The position numbers were made by a program, and so were the translations under genes. Below the pieces are notes generated by a model. The model did no database searches. It was not told the origin of the DNA and saw only the letters and a program-made list of their open reading frames with translations. A stretch of DNA of 64,000 nt, from contig LFJO01000002.1 of assembly GCA_001038565.1 (NCBI GenBank), forward strand, positions 484,970 through 548,969, read 5' to 3'. Position 1 is the stretch's first letter. Each line of letters opens with the position of its first letter. This DNA comes from Alkalihalobacillus pseudalcaliphilus. GTDB lineage: Bacteria > Bacillota > Bacilli > Bacillales > Bacillaceae_D. Below, piece by piece: positions 35,369 through 44,578 of the stretch.

Positions 35369-35485
35369 CGTTTAGGATTTCGAGAACTAATTCTAAACCC
35401 ATCAAAAGAGATAATGAGATGAGGGCTTTAATCAGGGCGTATTTCATGTATACGTCTAATATAATATCGAAGCCTTTTCTTTTGA

Positions 35486-36760
35486 TTATAGCGTATGAGA
35501 GGTTCCTTGACGTTCAGCTGCTGATTTTCCGGCTGTAAAACCTGTCGAAAAAGCACAGGTAATATTATAACCACCCGTATATCCATGAATATCTAAAACT
35601 TCCCCACAAAAATACAACCCTGTTTTCTTTTTAGAGTGCATCGTTTTTGGCTCTATTTCTTTCACTGAAACACCACCACCAGTAACGAATGCTTTTTCTA
35701 TCGATAATGTTCCATTGGCTCGTAGTGGAAACTGCTTACAATGAAGAGCAAGGTTGCGAAGGTCTTCATGAGATATATTAGCTTGTGTTTGGGAAGCATC
35801 GATCTGCAAATGCTCAAAAAGAAACAATAAAAAGCGCTCAGGTAAAAAGCCTTTTAGAACATTACGCATCGTTTTTTTAGGATCTGCTTTTAGTTTTTTA
35901 TTTAGTAGTTGGAATACCTCTTCTTGATTGATCGTTGGCATTAGATCGATGTATATGTCTATCGTATTTACTTTGAACTTTTTCAAAGCTTTGACAACAA
36001 ATTGGCTACATCGAAGTGCTGCAGGACCGGAAATACCAAAATGAGTAAAAATCATGTCACCATCATGTGTAATAATCCTTTTGCCCTTTGGATTGATAAC
36101 CGAGAGTTCGATATCTCTTAATGCCAAGCCTTGTAAGCTCTTATCTTGAATAAACGATTCATTGGAAGTAATCGGTACTTCTGTTGGATATAACTCGGTG
36201 ATCGTATGACCGGCTTTTTGAGCCCATGGATATCCATCACCGGTACTACCCGTGTGCGGGACTGATTTCCCACCAGAAGCGATGATGATATTTTTCGTTT
36301 CTATAGAAGATCCGTTGTCCAAAACAACAGCATGTACGTACTCATCACGATATTCGATATCGGTAACTTTATGATTGGTTTTAATATCAACATTAAGAGT
36401 ACGTATTCTTTTTAATAAAGTATCAACGACGGTTTTGGCTTTATCACTGACGGGAAACATTCTACCTCGGTCTTCTTCTTTTAATTCAATCCCTAAATTC
36501 TCAAAAAATGTAATGATATTTTCATTATCAAAAACAGAGAAAGGGCTATGCATGAATTTGCCGTTTCCTGGTATGTGCTCGATTAATTGTTTTCGCTCCA
36601 TACGGTTAGTGACATTACAGCGACCACCACCAGAAATGGCTAGTTTTCGGCCTAATTTGTCACCTTTATCTATCAAAAGTACTTTGGCACCGTGCTGGGC
36701 GGCGGCAACAGAAGCCATGAGTCCCGAGGGGCCACCTCCTATAATTATTACATCGTACAT
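35486..36760 (-). CDS. ytfP: HI0933/BaiN-type FAD-dependent oxidoreductase YtfP
   Basis: 424 residues. FAD-binding [14 protein letters not shown] and [20 protein letters not shown] are hallmarks of the HI0933 (YhiN/BaiN) family; the C-terminal [14 protein letters not shown] completes the FAD site. The substrate is uncertain for this family. ATG 36760 has AAAGGGTG upstream; a GTG nine bases earlier overlaps it. Neighbour of murJ/rsuA as in B. subtilis. Confidence 0.85.
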   Translation of the reverse strand: MYDVIIIGGGPSGLMASVAAAQHGAKVLLIDKGDKLGRKLAISGGGRCNVTNRMERKQLIEHIPGNGKFMHSPFSVFDNENIITFFENLGIELKEEDRGRMFPVSDKAKTVVDTLLKRIRTLNVDIKTNHKVTDIEYRDEYVHAVVLDNGSSIETKNIIIASGGKSVPHTGSTGDGYPWAQKAGHTITELYPTEVPITSNESFIQDKSLQGLALRDIELSVINPKGKRIITHDGDMIFTHFGISGPAALRCSQFVVKALKKFKVNTIDIYIDLMPTINQEEVFQLLNKKLKADPKKTMRNVLKGFLPERFLLFLFEHLQIDASQTQANISHEDLRNLALHCKQFPLRANGTLSIEKAFVTGGGVSVKEIEPKTMHSKKKTGLYFCGEVLDIHGYTGGYNITCAFSTGFTAGKSAAERQGTSHTL

Positions 36761-37179
36761 TACATTCACCCTTTAGTTATTCATAGAATTATTCGTTTTA
36801 AACTGTTTCTTATCATATCACCAGAATAAGCATTATGCTATGGAATTAAACATTTTTTAAGAAAGTGCAAAGAGAGAGTGTTACTCGTCGCTACAGAAAT
36901 GCTCGTTCCGCGTCCTCCGGGGTGGCGCCGCTGCATTTCTTCCGCTGGGTTACTGCTAATTCTCAAGTTCACAAAACAATTTAACATCATTCATATAAAA
37001 TGAAATAAACAAAGGAAAAGTGAAATGGTTAGTTTGTTGTGGCATCCACTCGAATAGTCCTAGCATTTATACATTCTCTTTACGTTTGAATGGAGAATCA
37101 TCATATATGTAATAGGATGTATAAGTCAGCTGATAAATATAGAAAATAGAAGTATGATTGAAGTTTTGGGGGATTTGTT
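36761..37179. other. Intergenic region between ytfP and the amidase gene
   Basis: 419 bases without a gene, holding an inverted repeat copy (R8) and a separate + oriented repeat end at 36985-37000. Promoters for both divergent genes must lie here; none was clear. Confidence 0.4.
36875..36971 (-). repeat. Intergenic repeat copy R8, inverted orientation
   Basis: Read on the minus strand it begins GTGAACTTGAGAATTAGCAG, then AACCCAGCGGAAGAAATGC, the same order as copies near 31218 and 60572. The interior has GC-rich hairpins. A + strand end CATCATTCATATAAAA lies 14 bases beyond it. Confidence 0.65.
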
Positions 37180-37857
37180 GTGAAAAAGTTGATGGTTGTA
37201 TGGCCACTCTGTTTGATGTTGTTAGTCAGTTATCAAATGCCGGTTCAGGCATTTTTGAAGCCTCAATATGATGTCATTATTGACGTCGGTCATGGTGGAG
37301 TTGATGGTGGCACATCTTTTAATGGAATATTAGAAAAGGAAATCAATTTATTATTTGGATTAGAATTATATCGACAGCTAGCAGATGCCAATTACCAAGT
37401 CGCTATAACGAGAATTGATGATTATGCATTAAGTGACGATTATAAGGGGCCAAGATTAAATCGGCATTCTAAAGATTTAAGGCAACGAGCTTTTATCGCC
37501 AATGTATTGAAACCAACGATTTATTTAAGTGTACATATCAATTGGTCAAAAAGTAAGAAAGCACACGGTCCGATTGTTATTTATCAAAAAAATGATAAAA
37601 GTTATTCTCTAGCAACGATTATCCAAAAGCACCTTAATAATTTGTATCAAACAGATTTATCTGTGTTAAAAGGGAAAAAGTATTACTTAATGAACTATAC
37701 GGATACCGCTGCGATTATTACTGAGCTTGGTTTTATTAGCCATTCAGGAGATAGGGCGAAGATGCTTGATGAGCAGATAAGATCAGAGATTGTTCAAGTG
37801 ATGGTCGAAGGAATTAATGAATATATGACTTTAATTGGAATTCAAGAGGAATGGTGA
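37180..37857 (+). CDS. Secreted N-acetylmuramoyl-L-alanine amidase (Amidase_3, CwlD-like)
   Basis: 225 residues. Signal peptide about 1-24 (cleavage near VQA). Amidase_3 zinc ligands and catalytic Glu are visible: DVGHGGVDGG, LEKEIN, LSVHINWS and ITELGF. It cuts the muramoyl-alanine bond of peptidoglycan. It lacks SPOR or LysM repeats, like the sporulation enzyme CwlD. GTG 37180 start. A deacetylase gene follows after four bases; the pair recalls CwlD/PdaA, which together make spore-cortex muramic lactam, but assignment as those genes is not proved. Confidence 0.85.
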   Translation: MKKLMVVWPLCLMLLVSYQMPVQAFLKPQYDVIIDVGHGGVDGGTSFNGILEKEINLLFGLELYRQLADANYQVAITRIDDYALSDDYKGPRLNRHSKDLRQRAFIANVLKPTIYLSVHINWSKSKKAHGPIVIYQKNDKSYSLATIIQKHLNNLYQTDLSVLKGKKYYLMNYTDTAAIITELGFISHSGDRAKMLDEQIRSEIVQVMVEGINEYMTLIGIQEEW

Positions 37858-37861
37858 AGGG

Positions 37862-38608
37862 GTGAATCTGATTAAAAAAGGAAAATGGATGTTACTTGTT
37901 TTTATGGTATTGTTCAGTGTCTCAGAAGTAACTGCTCTTGAAAAAGATCGTTCGTACTATGAGTCAAAGGGACAAGTGATTTGGGATTATCCAACTGATC
38001 AACCAGTCATTTGTTTGACCTTTGATGATGGGCCAGACCCTACATACACCTTAGATATCGCTCAAATATTAGAGAAGTATGGTGCAAGGGGCACTTTTTT
38101 TGTAACGGGTAAGCAAGTAGAGTTAGAGCCTGGGCTCATACATGACCTTTTTGAAAAGAAGCATGAAATTGCTAATCACAGTTATTCACATAGAGAAATG
38201 AATCGATTAAATGAAGAACAGATCAAAGAAGAGGTTATAAAAACAGGGGATTTAATCTATCAAGAAATAGGTATCAAGCCCACGCTTTTCCGGCCGCCAG
38301 GTGGTGTGTTTAATGAGCGTGTAGTGAATTTGACTACAGAACTTGGTTATATGACGGTAATGTGGTCCTGGCATCAAGATACGAGAGATTGGGATTCGAA
38401 TACCTATGCAGGTCGGATAATCAATCAAGTCATAACGAATGCGAGAAATGGCGATATTGTTCTGTTTCATGATTTTGGAGGAAGTCGTAATAATACGATA
38501 CAAGCTCTCGAATCTATTATCCCAACATTAAAAAAAGAAGGCTACTCCTTTATAACTGTCTCGGAATTATTAGAAGTTCGAATGAATGATTTAATGAATG
38601 GAAGATAA
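37862..38608 (+). CDS. Secreted polysaccharide deacetylase (NodB domain)
   Basis: 248 residues. N-terminal signal segment after KKGKW, cleavage near VTA. NodB motifs in order: TFDDGPDPT, HSYSH, RPPGG, DTRDW and LFHDFGG, so all catalytic and metal residues are intact. It should remove N-acetyl groups from peptidoglycan or another polysaccharide. GTG 37862 begins four bases after the amidase stop, with AGAGGA inside the amidase end, implying coupling. Confidence 0.85.
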   Translation: MNLIKKGKWMLLVFMVLFSVSEVTALEKDRSYYESKGQVIWDYPTDQPVICLTFDDGPDPTYTLDIAQILEKYGARGTFFVTGKQVELEPGLIHDLFEKKHEIANHSYSHREMNRLNEEQIKEEVIKTGDLIYQEIGIKPTLFRPPGGVFNERVVNLTTELGYMTVMWSWHQDTRDWDSNTYAGRIINQVITNARNGDIVLFHDFGGSRNNTIQALESIIPTLKKEGYSFITVSELLEVRMNDLMNGR

Positions 38609-38632
38609 GATGGTCAGAGGCTAAAACGGTGT

Positions 38633-38756
38633 CATGGCAAAACGGAAGTCCAAAGACCATTACCAATAATTAGCTCAGCCCACAGGACGTGAAGCATGAC
38701 TTTTCGGTAGCTGCAAGTAGAACTCCGCACATAATCAGCATCATTTTCAAAATAGA
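38633..38756 (+). repeat. Intergenic repeat copy R9
   Basis: Contains TTAGCTCAGCCC, GAAGCATGACTTTTCGGTAG and GCAAGTAGAACTCCGCAC; the last two blocks nearly match the copy at 60602. The 3' end is degenerate (CATCATTTTCAAAA). It lies just before the 94-residue gene. Confidence 0.7.
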
Positions 38757-38773
38757 ACGTAAGGAGAGCCATC

Positions 38774-39058
38774 ATGTTCCCTGATATTCAAACAAACTTT
38801 TGGGATGCCACTTTAGCCGTACCAACCATTATTATTGTCACACAGATTCTCAAGATTACTTTTAAACTAAACAAAGCATGGGTACCGACTTTGGCCAATA
38901 TCATTGGATATTCAGTATCCATCTTTATCAGTCATCGACATGACCTTGCAGCTGGTATATTTATGGGTTTCTTTTATGGAGCAGCTGCTATAGGTACCTA
39001 TGCTTCGATAAAAACAGCACTAAGAGCTTACCGAACACCAAAACAAGAACAAGAATAA
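38774..39058 (+). CDS. Small membrane protein, unrecognised (holin-like shape), 94 residues
   Basis: Three hydrophobic segments (about 12-30, 42-54 and 60-80) and a charged C-terminus RTPKQEQE. The shape resembles small holins or accessory membrane proteins but I do not recognise a family, and no lysis or phage gene is adjacent except the upstream amidase operon. ATG 38774 follows a clear AAGGAGAG. A terminator follows directly. Confidence 0.65.
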   Translation: MFPDIQTNFWDATLAVPTIIIVTQILKITFKLNKAWVPTLANIIGYSVSIFISHRHDLAAGIFMGFFYGAAAIGTYASIKTALRAYRTPKQEQE

Positions 39059-39089
39059 AAAGGACACTTGAATAAAGAGTGTCCTTTTA
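39057..39089 (+). terminator. Terminator of the 94-residue gene
   Basis: Stem AAAAGGACACT / AGTGTCCTTTT around TGAATAAAG, ending in T-rich sequence. Confidence 0.8.
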
Positions 39090-39124
39090 TCATTTTTTTC
39101 ATAAAGTTAACGACATTTAACGCC

Positions 39125-39149
39125 AATCCTATATAATAAGAGTAGGATT
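39125..39149. promoter_or_regulatory. Inverted repeat spanning a TATAAT hexamer
   Basis: AATCCTA (39125-39131) and TAGGATT (39143-39149) flank TATAAT (39132-39137). TTAACG at 39107 is a poor -35 at 19 bases. It may be an operator over a promoter of the UPF0047 gene 195 bases downstream. Confidence 0.35.
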
Positions 39150-39343
39150 CTGAGTAAAGGGTTTACAAAATGCAGATACCCCTCGTTATTTAGATATCGA
39201 TTTTTTGGGGGAAACTTGCTAACACATATAGAGAAACACTTGCCAACTTCATATAGCTTAGTAACGTTTGAAATACATAGGAATCAGTAGTATATTCTAA
39301 TAAGTATTCTATAAATTTTTCTAGTCGCTAATTGGGGGGCATA

Positions 39344-39748
39344 ATGGTGCTACGGAAAAGAAGTACGCAGACGAATCAACGTGATGAAATGGTCGATATA
39401 ACCGAGGAAGTCAAACGGATTATTCATACTTCAGGTGTGAAAAATGGTGTGGTATATGTATATTGCCCCCATACAACAGCTGGAATTACGATTAATGAAA
39501 ATGCGGACCCAGATGTGAAACATGATATGCTCATGCGTCTAGATGAGGTCTATCCTTGGTTTCATAACCTGTACAAACATATGGAGGGCAATTCGGCTGC
39601 CCATTTAAAAGCAAGTACAGTTGGTGTGCAACAATCAATTATTATTGAAGGTGGAGAGCTAATTTTAGGTACTTGGCAAGGTATCTATTTTTGTGAGTTT
39701 GATGGACCTCGCTACCGAGATTATTACGTAAAAATAATTGAAGGATAA
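39344..39748 (+). CDS. YjbQ/UPF0047 family protein
   Basis: 134 residues. The YjbQ signature is present: [34 protein letters not shown] and [15 protein letters not shown]. The family has reported weak thiamine-phosphate-synthase activity in vitro and its cellular role is unsettled. ATG 39344 has GGGGGGC upstream. It lies 40 bases before murJ. Confidence 0.85.
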   Translation: MVLRKRSTQTNQRDEMVDITEEVKRIIHTSGVKNGVVYVYCPHTTAGITINENADPDVKHDMLMRLDEVYPWFHNLYKHMEGNSAAHLKASTVGVQQSIIIEGGELILGTWQGIYFCEFDGPRYRDYYVKIIEG

Positions 39749-39788
39749 AAGAATTTAATGATGGGGTATTAATAGGCAGGGGGAACGG

Positions 39789-41417
39789 ATGGCAGATTCA
39801 AAATTACTACGTGGAACAATGGTTTTAACCGCAGCCACACTTATATCTAAAATACTCGGTTTTATTTATATCATTCCTTTTTCTCATATCGTTGGAGCTG
39901 AAGGAATTACATTGTACCAATTTGGTTATATTCCATACACCGTTATGTTGAGTTTAGCAACAGCAGGTGTTCCATTAGCTGTGTCAAAATTTGTATCAAA
40001 ATACCAGACGTTAGGTGATTACGAGACCGGATATCGACTATTTCGCTCTGGTTTAGTTTTTATGGCTATATCAGGTACGGTGGCTTTTTTGTTCCTTTTC
40101 TTTTTAGCACCTATATTGGCACCACGTATTTCACCTGATGCGGCTGCTGGTGAAGACCACTTTTCTATAACGGATATTGTCTTTGCTATTAGAATGGTTA
40201 GTTTTGCGTTAATTATTGTACCTGTAATGGCTATTATCAGGGGTTATTTTCAAGGTTTTCAATCAATGGGACCAACGAGTGTCTCGCAAGTCTTAGAGCA
40301 AATCGTACGTATTAGTTTTATTTTAGCGGCCGCTTTTTTTATCATGAATGTAGGTAGTGGTAACCAAGTGTTGGCTGTAGGGTTTGCTGTATTTGGTGCA
40401 TTTGTGGGAGGTCTCGGTGGACTAGCCGTACTCTTATATTATTGGTTTAAACGAAGGAAAGGTATCTTAAAAAGTGTTGAAGCTTCTACTGTCCATCATG
40501 ATATCAAGTTAAAGGACATGTATAAAGAGTTACTACTATATGCGATCCCGATTTCATTTGTAGGCTTGGCAATCCCTTTGTACCAATTTATCGATTTGTT
40601 TTCAGTTCCGGCAGGATTAAGGGCCATTGACTTTCCTGAAGCAACGAGCTTTTTTGGTATTTATAGCGGTATGGCTCATAAAATTGTCTTAATTCCTATG
40701 GCATTGGCAACGGCATTATCCATTACGCTTGTACCGACTATTACGAAATCATTTATAAGTGAGGATCAAGGTACATTACAAAAGCAAATCACACAAACAT
40801 ATCAAATTATCTTATTTATCTCATTACCAGCTGCGATTGGAATGGCTGTACTTGGAGATAGCATCTATTACTCATTATTTGGATCCGCTCAAGCTGTGCT
40901 TGGTGGTGAAGTAATTAGTATTTATGGACCGATAGCTTTATGGTTTTCTTTATTCGCGGTCACAGCTGCTATTTTACAAGGAATGAATAGGCAAAAATTT
41001 GCTGTGGTAGCTTTATTAATTGGTTTAATTGTAAAGGCATTAACGAATTATTTATTCATCCTATGGTTTGGAGAATTTGGAGCTATTTATTCCAGTTATT
41101 TAAGTTTTACAGTTTCTATTGCTATTAATGTATGGGCAATCGGGTATTATGCCGATTATCGCTATGGTTTTATCTTAAAAAGATTACTGTTAATGGTCAT
41201 ATTCTCTACTATTATGGCGGTAGGGGTATGGATTATTAGTGAAGGTTTGCAGCAATTTTTACCTCTAGAAAGTAGATTGAATAGCTTTGTTGTCATGCTC
41301 GTTTCTGTTATGGTCGGTGTGATTATCTATTTCTTCTTAGCTGTACGTTCACGTTTGGCAGGGCAGATTCTAGGCGAACGCTTTGACTTATTAAATTATA
41401 AGAAAAAATCAAAATAA
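39789..41417 (+). CDS. murJ: MurJ-family lipid II flippase YtgP
   Basis: 542 residues, about fourteen membrane helices, MOP/MVF superfamily. The N-terminus LLRGTMVLTAATLISKILGF and VSKYQTLGD match YtgP, the MurJ functional equivalent in B. subtilis, which exports lipid II for peptidoglycan. Ribosome-binding site CAGGGGGAACGG. In B. subtilis it is next to the rsuA-type gene; here two SEDS genes lie between. Confidence 0.9.
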   Translation: MADSKLLRGTMVLTAATLISKILGFIYIIPFSHIVGAEGITLYQFGYIPYTVMLSLATAGVPLAVSKFVSKYQTLGDYETGYRLFRSGLVFMAISGTVAFLFLFFLAPILAPRISPDAAAGEDHFSITDIVFAIRMVSFALIIVPVMAIIRGYFQGFQSMGPTSVSQVLEQIVRISFILAAAFFIMNVGSGNQVLAVGFAVFGAFVGGLGGLAVLLYYWFKRRKGILKSVEASTVHHDIKLKDMYKELLLYAIPISFVGLAIPLYQFIDLFSVPAGLRAIDFPEATSFFGIYSGMAHKIVLIPMALATALSITLVPTITKSFISEDQGTLQKQITQTYQIILFISLPAAIGMAVLGDSIYYSLFGSAQAVLGGEVISIYGPIALWFSLFAVTAAILQGMNRQKFAVVALLIGLIVKALTNYLFILWFGEFGAIYSSYLSFTVSIAINVWAIGYYADYRYGFILKRLLLMVIFSTIMAVGVWIISEGLQQFLPLESRLNSFVVMLVSVMVGVIIYFFLAVRSRLAGQILGERFDLLNYKKKSK

Positions 41418-41444
41418 ACCATTTTCATAAAATCGTGTAAAATA

Positions 41445-41474
41445 CGAACGCCTCTTCCTTAGAAGGGGCGTTCG
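41445..41474 (+). terminator. murJ terminator
   Basis: Stem CGAACGCCTCTTC / GAAGGGGCGTTCG with one G-U pair; the following T-run is poor. Confidence 0.6.
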
Positions 41475-41617
41475 TTATACACTAAAGTAAAAAAGTAAGG
41501 TATATATGCAGTCTATAGTTAGTTAAGGGGAAAGAAGGAGTAAACTGGGCGTATACATTAGTGTTTACGTGTATGTTGTATTTCAAATTAGAGGAACTCA
41601 GGCATTAGGTGCAGTCG

Positions 41618-41710
41618 TTATGAAGGTACCGCACTAATAATCAATAGGGTTGTTATTGTACTTGTGATGAATCTGAATATGAGAACAAAGCATTAAATAT
41701 TTGAAAGTGA
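41618..41710 (+). pseudogene. Remnant of a third SEDS (RodA/FtsW-like) gene, C-terminal end only
   Basis: These 93 bases align without gaps to 44337-44429, the end of the intact second SEDS gene; I count 21 differences (about 77% identity). The frame would read YEGTALIINRVVIVLV then MNLNMRTKH, followed by an in-frame TAA where the intact copy has Tyr. No start or catalytic region is present. It is a decayed copy, either from a former tandem array or from a duplication. Confidence 0.8.
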
Positions 41711-41784
41711 ACGTTTATATTAAGCTTATAAAAGTGTGTAGCAATCTTTTGCTCAATTTAGACAAAGGTTCAAGCGGATTGCTC

Positions 41785-41813
41785 TTTAGAAATGAAAAGA
41801 GCTTTGCTATAAT
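41785..41813 (+). promoter_or_regulatory. Candidate sigma-A promoter upstream of the SEDS pair
   Basis: TTTAGA (41785-41790), 17-base spacer, TATAAT (41808-41813) with TG one base upstream of the -10. It lies 265 bases before the first SEDS gene, with repeat R10 in the leader. Confidence 0.55.
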
Positions 41814-41937
41814 TAAACTAACATGGACAAGTAGTACCAAATGAACAAAACAGAGGCAAAAATACCTCTTAATAACCAAAAATATAAAAGGGCTTTACAT
41901 AAAAGACATGTTTATAAATGGGCAGATGTTATTTGAA

Positions 41938-42043
41938 CGTAAGGAACAGGGAGCACTGTCCTACTAAGGTCATTGATCGCAAGATGGATGACGAGCTAAC
42001 TTCACGGCACAAACTATCGCCCATAAGTAACTTTCATACAAAA
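41938..42043 (+). repeat. Intergenic repeat copy R10
   Basis: Ends AACTTTCATACAAAA (42029-42043), 25 bases before the SEDS ribosome-binding site. The interior has a GAGCACTGTCC-type block but little of the GGAGCATG core. Confidence 0.55.
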
Positions 42044-42077
42044 TAAACTCGAATCCTAAATAGAAAGAGGGGAGGAT

Positions 42078-43232
42078 ATGAAGTATTCATTTATAAAAGA
42101 CAATGACTGGCTATTGATCTTAACGGTTTTCCTCCTTGCTACATTTGGCTTAGTTATGGTATTTAGTGCTAGCTATGCTATAGGTATCGCAGAAACAGCG
42201 AATTCCGATCCGTATTACTTTATAAAAAGACAAATCATGTGGTTTATCATTGCTACATGTGCATTCTTATTCGTGATGCATGTCCCATTTCGTTATTATC
42301 GGAACTTATCCGTTATCATCATCATTATCTCAATCATTTTACTAATCCTTGTGAAAACACCAGGAATAGGTCATACTGTAGGCGGTGCCGAACGCTGGAT
42401 TCGAATTCCAGGTCTAGGTGTCATTCAACCTTCAGAGTTTGTAAAGCTAGGAGTTATTATTTACTTAGCTCAGGTTTATACACAAAAACAAGCCTATATT
42501 GATAAATTTCTAGTAGGCGTTATGCCACCTCTCATTATGGTGGGCGTTATATTTGGCTTAATCATGTTACAGCCCGATCTTGGTACCGCAACATCCATTA
42601 TGGCTGTTGCCATGCTACTAGCCTTTTTCTCAGGAGCAAAATTCCGACATTTATTAGGACTAGCAATAGTAGGGGTTTCCGTATTTGTCTTTTTTGTTCG
42701 TTCCGAAGAATATCGAATGCAAAGAATTACAGGGTTTATGGATCCCTTTGCCGATATGTGGGGAGAAGGATATCATCTTGTTCAATCTTACATAGCTATT
42801 GCTCATGGAGGTTTAACCGGAACCGGTCTAGGACAAGGTGTACAGAAATTATTATATCTACCAGAGGCACATACGGATTTTATTTTAGCGGTCGTGGCAG
42901 AAGAATTAGGGATATTAGGAGTACTTTTTATTTTTGTATGTTATGCGATTATTATATTCCGCGGTGTAGTCATCGGTACAAAGAGTCGGTCACCATTTGG
43001 TAGCCTATTAGCTTTTGGAATCGTCTTTTTAATGGCAATTCAAATTGTCTTTAATGTAGGTGCGGTGACAGGATTATTACCGATAACAGGGGTTACCCTT
43101 CCATTAGTTAGTAATGGCGGCTCATCTTTACTCGTAACCTTTATAGGTTTAGCTATTATTGCGAACATATCAAGGAATAATAAAAGGCAAAAACGAAATA
43201 TGGAAAATGTGGAGGAACAAGTTCCAGCTTAA
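42078..43232 (+). CDS. SEDS glycosyltransferase, FtsW/RodA family (first copy)
   Basis: 384 residues, about ten membrane helices. Family motifs: GGAERWI, IQPSEFVKL, the catalytic-Asp loop PEAHTDFILAVVAEELG, and LPITGVTLPLVSNGGSS. SEDS proteins polymerise lipid II with a class B PBP. No PBP gene is adjacent. It is FtsW-like by the NGGSS end, but division, elongation or sporulation use cannot be told. Ribosome-binding site AGAGGGGAGG. A second SEDS gene follows after 34 bases. Confidence 0.88.
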   Translation: MKYSFIKDNDWLLILTVFLLATFGLVMVFSASYAIGIAETANSDPYYFIKRQIMWFIIATCAFLFVMHVPFRYYRNLSVIIIIISIILLILVKTPGIGHTVGGAERWIRIPGLGVIQPSEFVKLGVIIYLAQVYTQKQAYIDKFLVGVMPPLIMVGVIFGLIMLQPDLGTATSIMAVAMLLAFFSGAKFRHLLGLAIVGVSVFVFFVRSEEYRMQRITGFMDPFADMWGEGYHLVQSYIAIAHGGLTGTGLGQGVQKLLYLPEAHTDFILAVVAEELGILGVLFIFVCYAIIIFRGVVIGTKSRSPFGSLLAFGIVFLMAIQIVFNVGAVTGLLPITGVTLPLVSNGGSSLLVTFIGLAIIANISRNNKRQKRNMENVEEQVPA

Positions 43233-43266
43233 CATAGATGGGTAGTTGTTTCGTTTGGAGGGAACA

Positions 43267-44442
43267 ATGAAGGAACAAAAAACAAGCCTACAACAAATTG
43301 ATTATACGACATTGTTTTTGTTGTTCGTGCTGATGTGTTTTAGCTTAGTTGCGATATACAGTGCGGCAGGGCAGTATCATACCGATCCTTTCTTTTATGT
43401 ACAGAGACAGGTAATCTTTTATGTAGGTGGTTTTATCATTATGATCGTGATGATGGTAATGGATTATGACCTATTTAAAAATTTTACCATTCCTCTTTAT
43501 ATTATCGGTATGATCTTACTTATTTTAGTCGAAACCCCTTTAGGTGTTTTTCGTAATGGGGCACAGCGCTGGGTAGACTTAGGTTTTACAACGATTCAGC
43601 CCTCGGAATTTATGAAGGTTATTCTTGTATTAACGTTAGCTCATTTACTTTACCGTATTACGGTTTCGAGGCGAAGTCATGATATTAAAACAGACTTACT
43701 TATTTTAGGGAAAATCTTAGCGGTCGGTTTACCACCCTTTTTCCTTATACTTAAACAACCTGATTTAGGAACAGCCTTAGTTATTGCTGCTCTAATAGCT
43801 ACAATTATTTTAGTTTCGGGTATTGGCTGGAGGATTATTTTATCTTTAGTTGGTCTTGTGTTTATGGGGTTAGCAGCGTTAGTGTGGCTTCATAATCATC
43901 ACCCAGAATTATTCTTTTTCTTTATTGAAGATCATCAGCTATCGAGGATTTACGGTTGGCTAGACCCATATGGTACATCAGGGGCTGAAGGTTATCAGCT
44001 TGTGGAGGCATTAAAGGGTATTGGATCAGGTCAGCTGTATGGTTCAGGGTTCTTACAAGGGGTTCAAACTCAAAGTGACACAATTCCGGAGATTCATACC
44101 GATTTTATCTTCACAGTGATTGGAGAAGAATTTGGTTTTATCGGAGCGACGATTTTGCTTGTAACCTATTTCTTTTTGTTTTACCGGATGGTTATTATCG
44201 CTTTGACATGTAATAACTTATTTGGTACCTATTTAGTGGCTGGTATTATCGGATTATTTGTTTTCCAGATTTTCCAAAATATCGCGATGACGGTTGGGTT
44301 AATGCCAATAACGGGTCTTGCTCTTCCATTTATCAGTTATGGAGGAACGGCACTTATTACGAATATGGTTGCCATGGGCATCGTGATGAATGTCAATATG
44401 AGAACGAAGCACTATATGTTTGAAAGTGATGAATTAGAGTAG
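43267..44442 (+). CDS. SEDS glycosyltransferase, RodA-like (second copy)
   Basis: 391 residues, about ten helices. RNGAQRWVDL, IQPSEFMKV, PEIHTDFIFTVIGEEFG (catalytic Asp) and LMPITGLALPFISYGGTA. The FISYGGTAL end is that of RodA/YwcF-type proteins. ATG 43267 has TGGAGGG upstream; the frame from 43246 does not. Operon with the first SEDS copy; the two proteins are clearly homologous but well diverged. Confidence 0.88.
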   Translation: MKEQKTSLQQIDYTTLFLLFVLMCFSLVAIYSAAGQYHTDPFFYVQRQVIFYVGGFIIMIVMMVMDYDLFKNFTIPLYIIGMILLILVETPLGVFRNGAQRWVDLGFTTIQPSEFMKVILVLTLAHLLYRITVSRRSHDIKTDLLILGKILAVGLPPFFLILKQPDLGTALVIAALIATIILVSGIGWRIILSLVGLVFMGLAALVWLHNHHPELFFFFIEDHQLSRIYGWLDPYGTSGAEGYQLVEALKGIGSGQLYGSGFLQGVQTQSDTIPEIHTDFIFTVIGEEFGFIGATILLVTYFFLFYRMVIIALTCNNLFGTYLVAGIIGLFVFQIFQNIAMTVGLMPITGLALPFISYGGTALITNMVAMGIVMNVNMRTKHYMFESDELE

Positions 44443-44479
44443 AGTTGCTAATCGTTTTGATTATCAGCTCTTTCTTTTT
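44442..44479 (+). terminator. Terminator of the SEDS pair
   Basis: Stem GAGTTGCTAATC / GATTATCAGCTC with two non-Watson-Crick positions, loop GTTTT, then TTTCTTTTT. Confidence 0.7.
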
Positions 44480-44578
44480 CAAAAAAAGGCAAGTTTTACA
44501 AGGGTGATGGAGTAGTTAGCAGCTTCTTAACATAAAGCCCTTACTGGCAGTTAACAAGAATGACGTAGGGGGATATAG

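Noticed and set aside
35385-35450. Minus-strand frame of about 35 residues beginning MKYALIKALISLSLL after ytfP
   Set aside because: Hydrophobic and tempting as a small membrane protein, but there is no ribosome-binding site near the ATG and the frame ends inside the leuS terminator hairpin.
38774-39058. Prophage lysis cassette (holin next to amidase)
   Set aside because: The amidase has a Sec signal peptide and is coupled to a deacetylase, and no phage structural, integrase or repressor genes are near.
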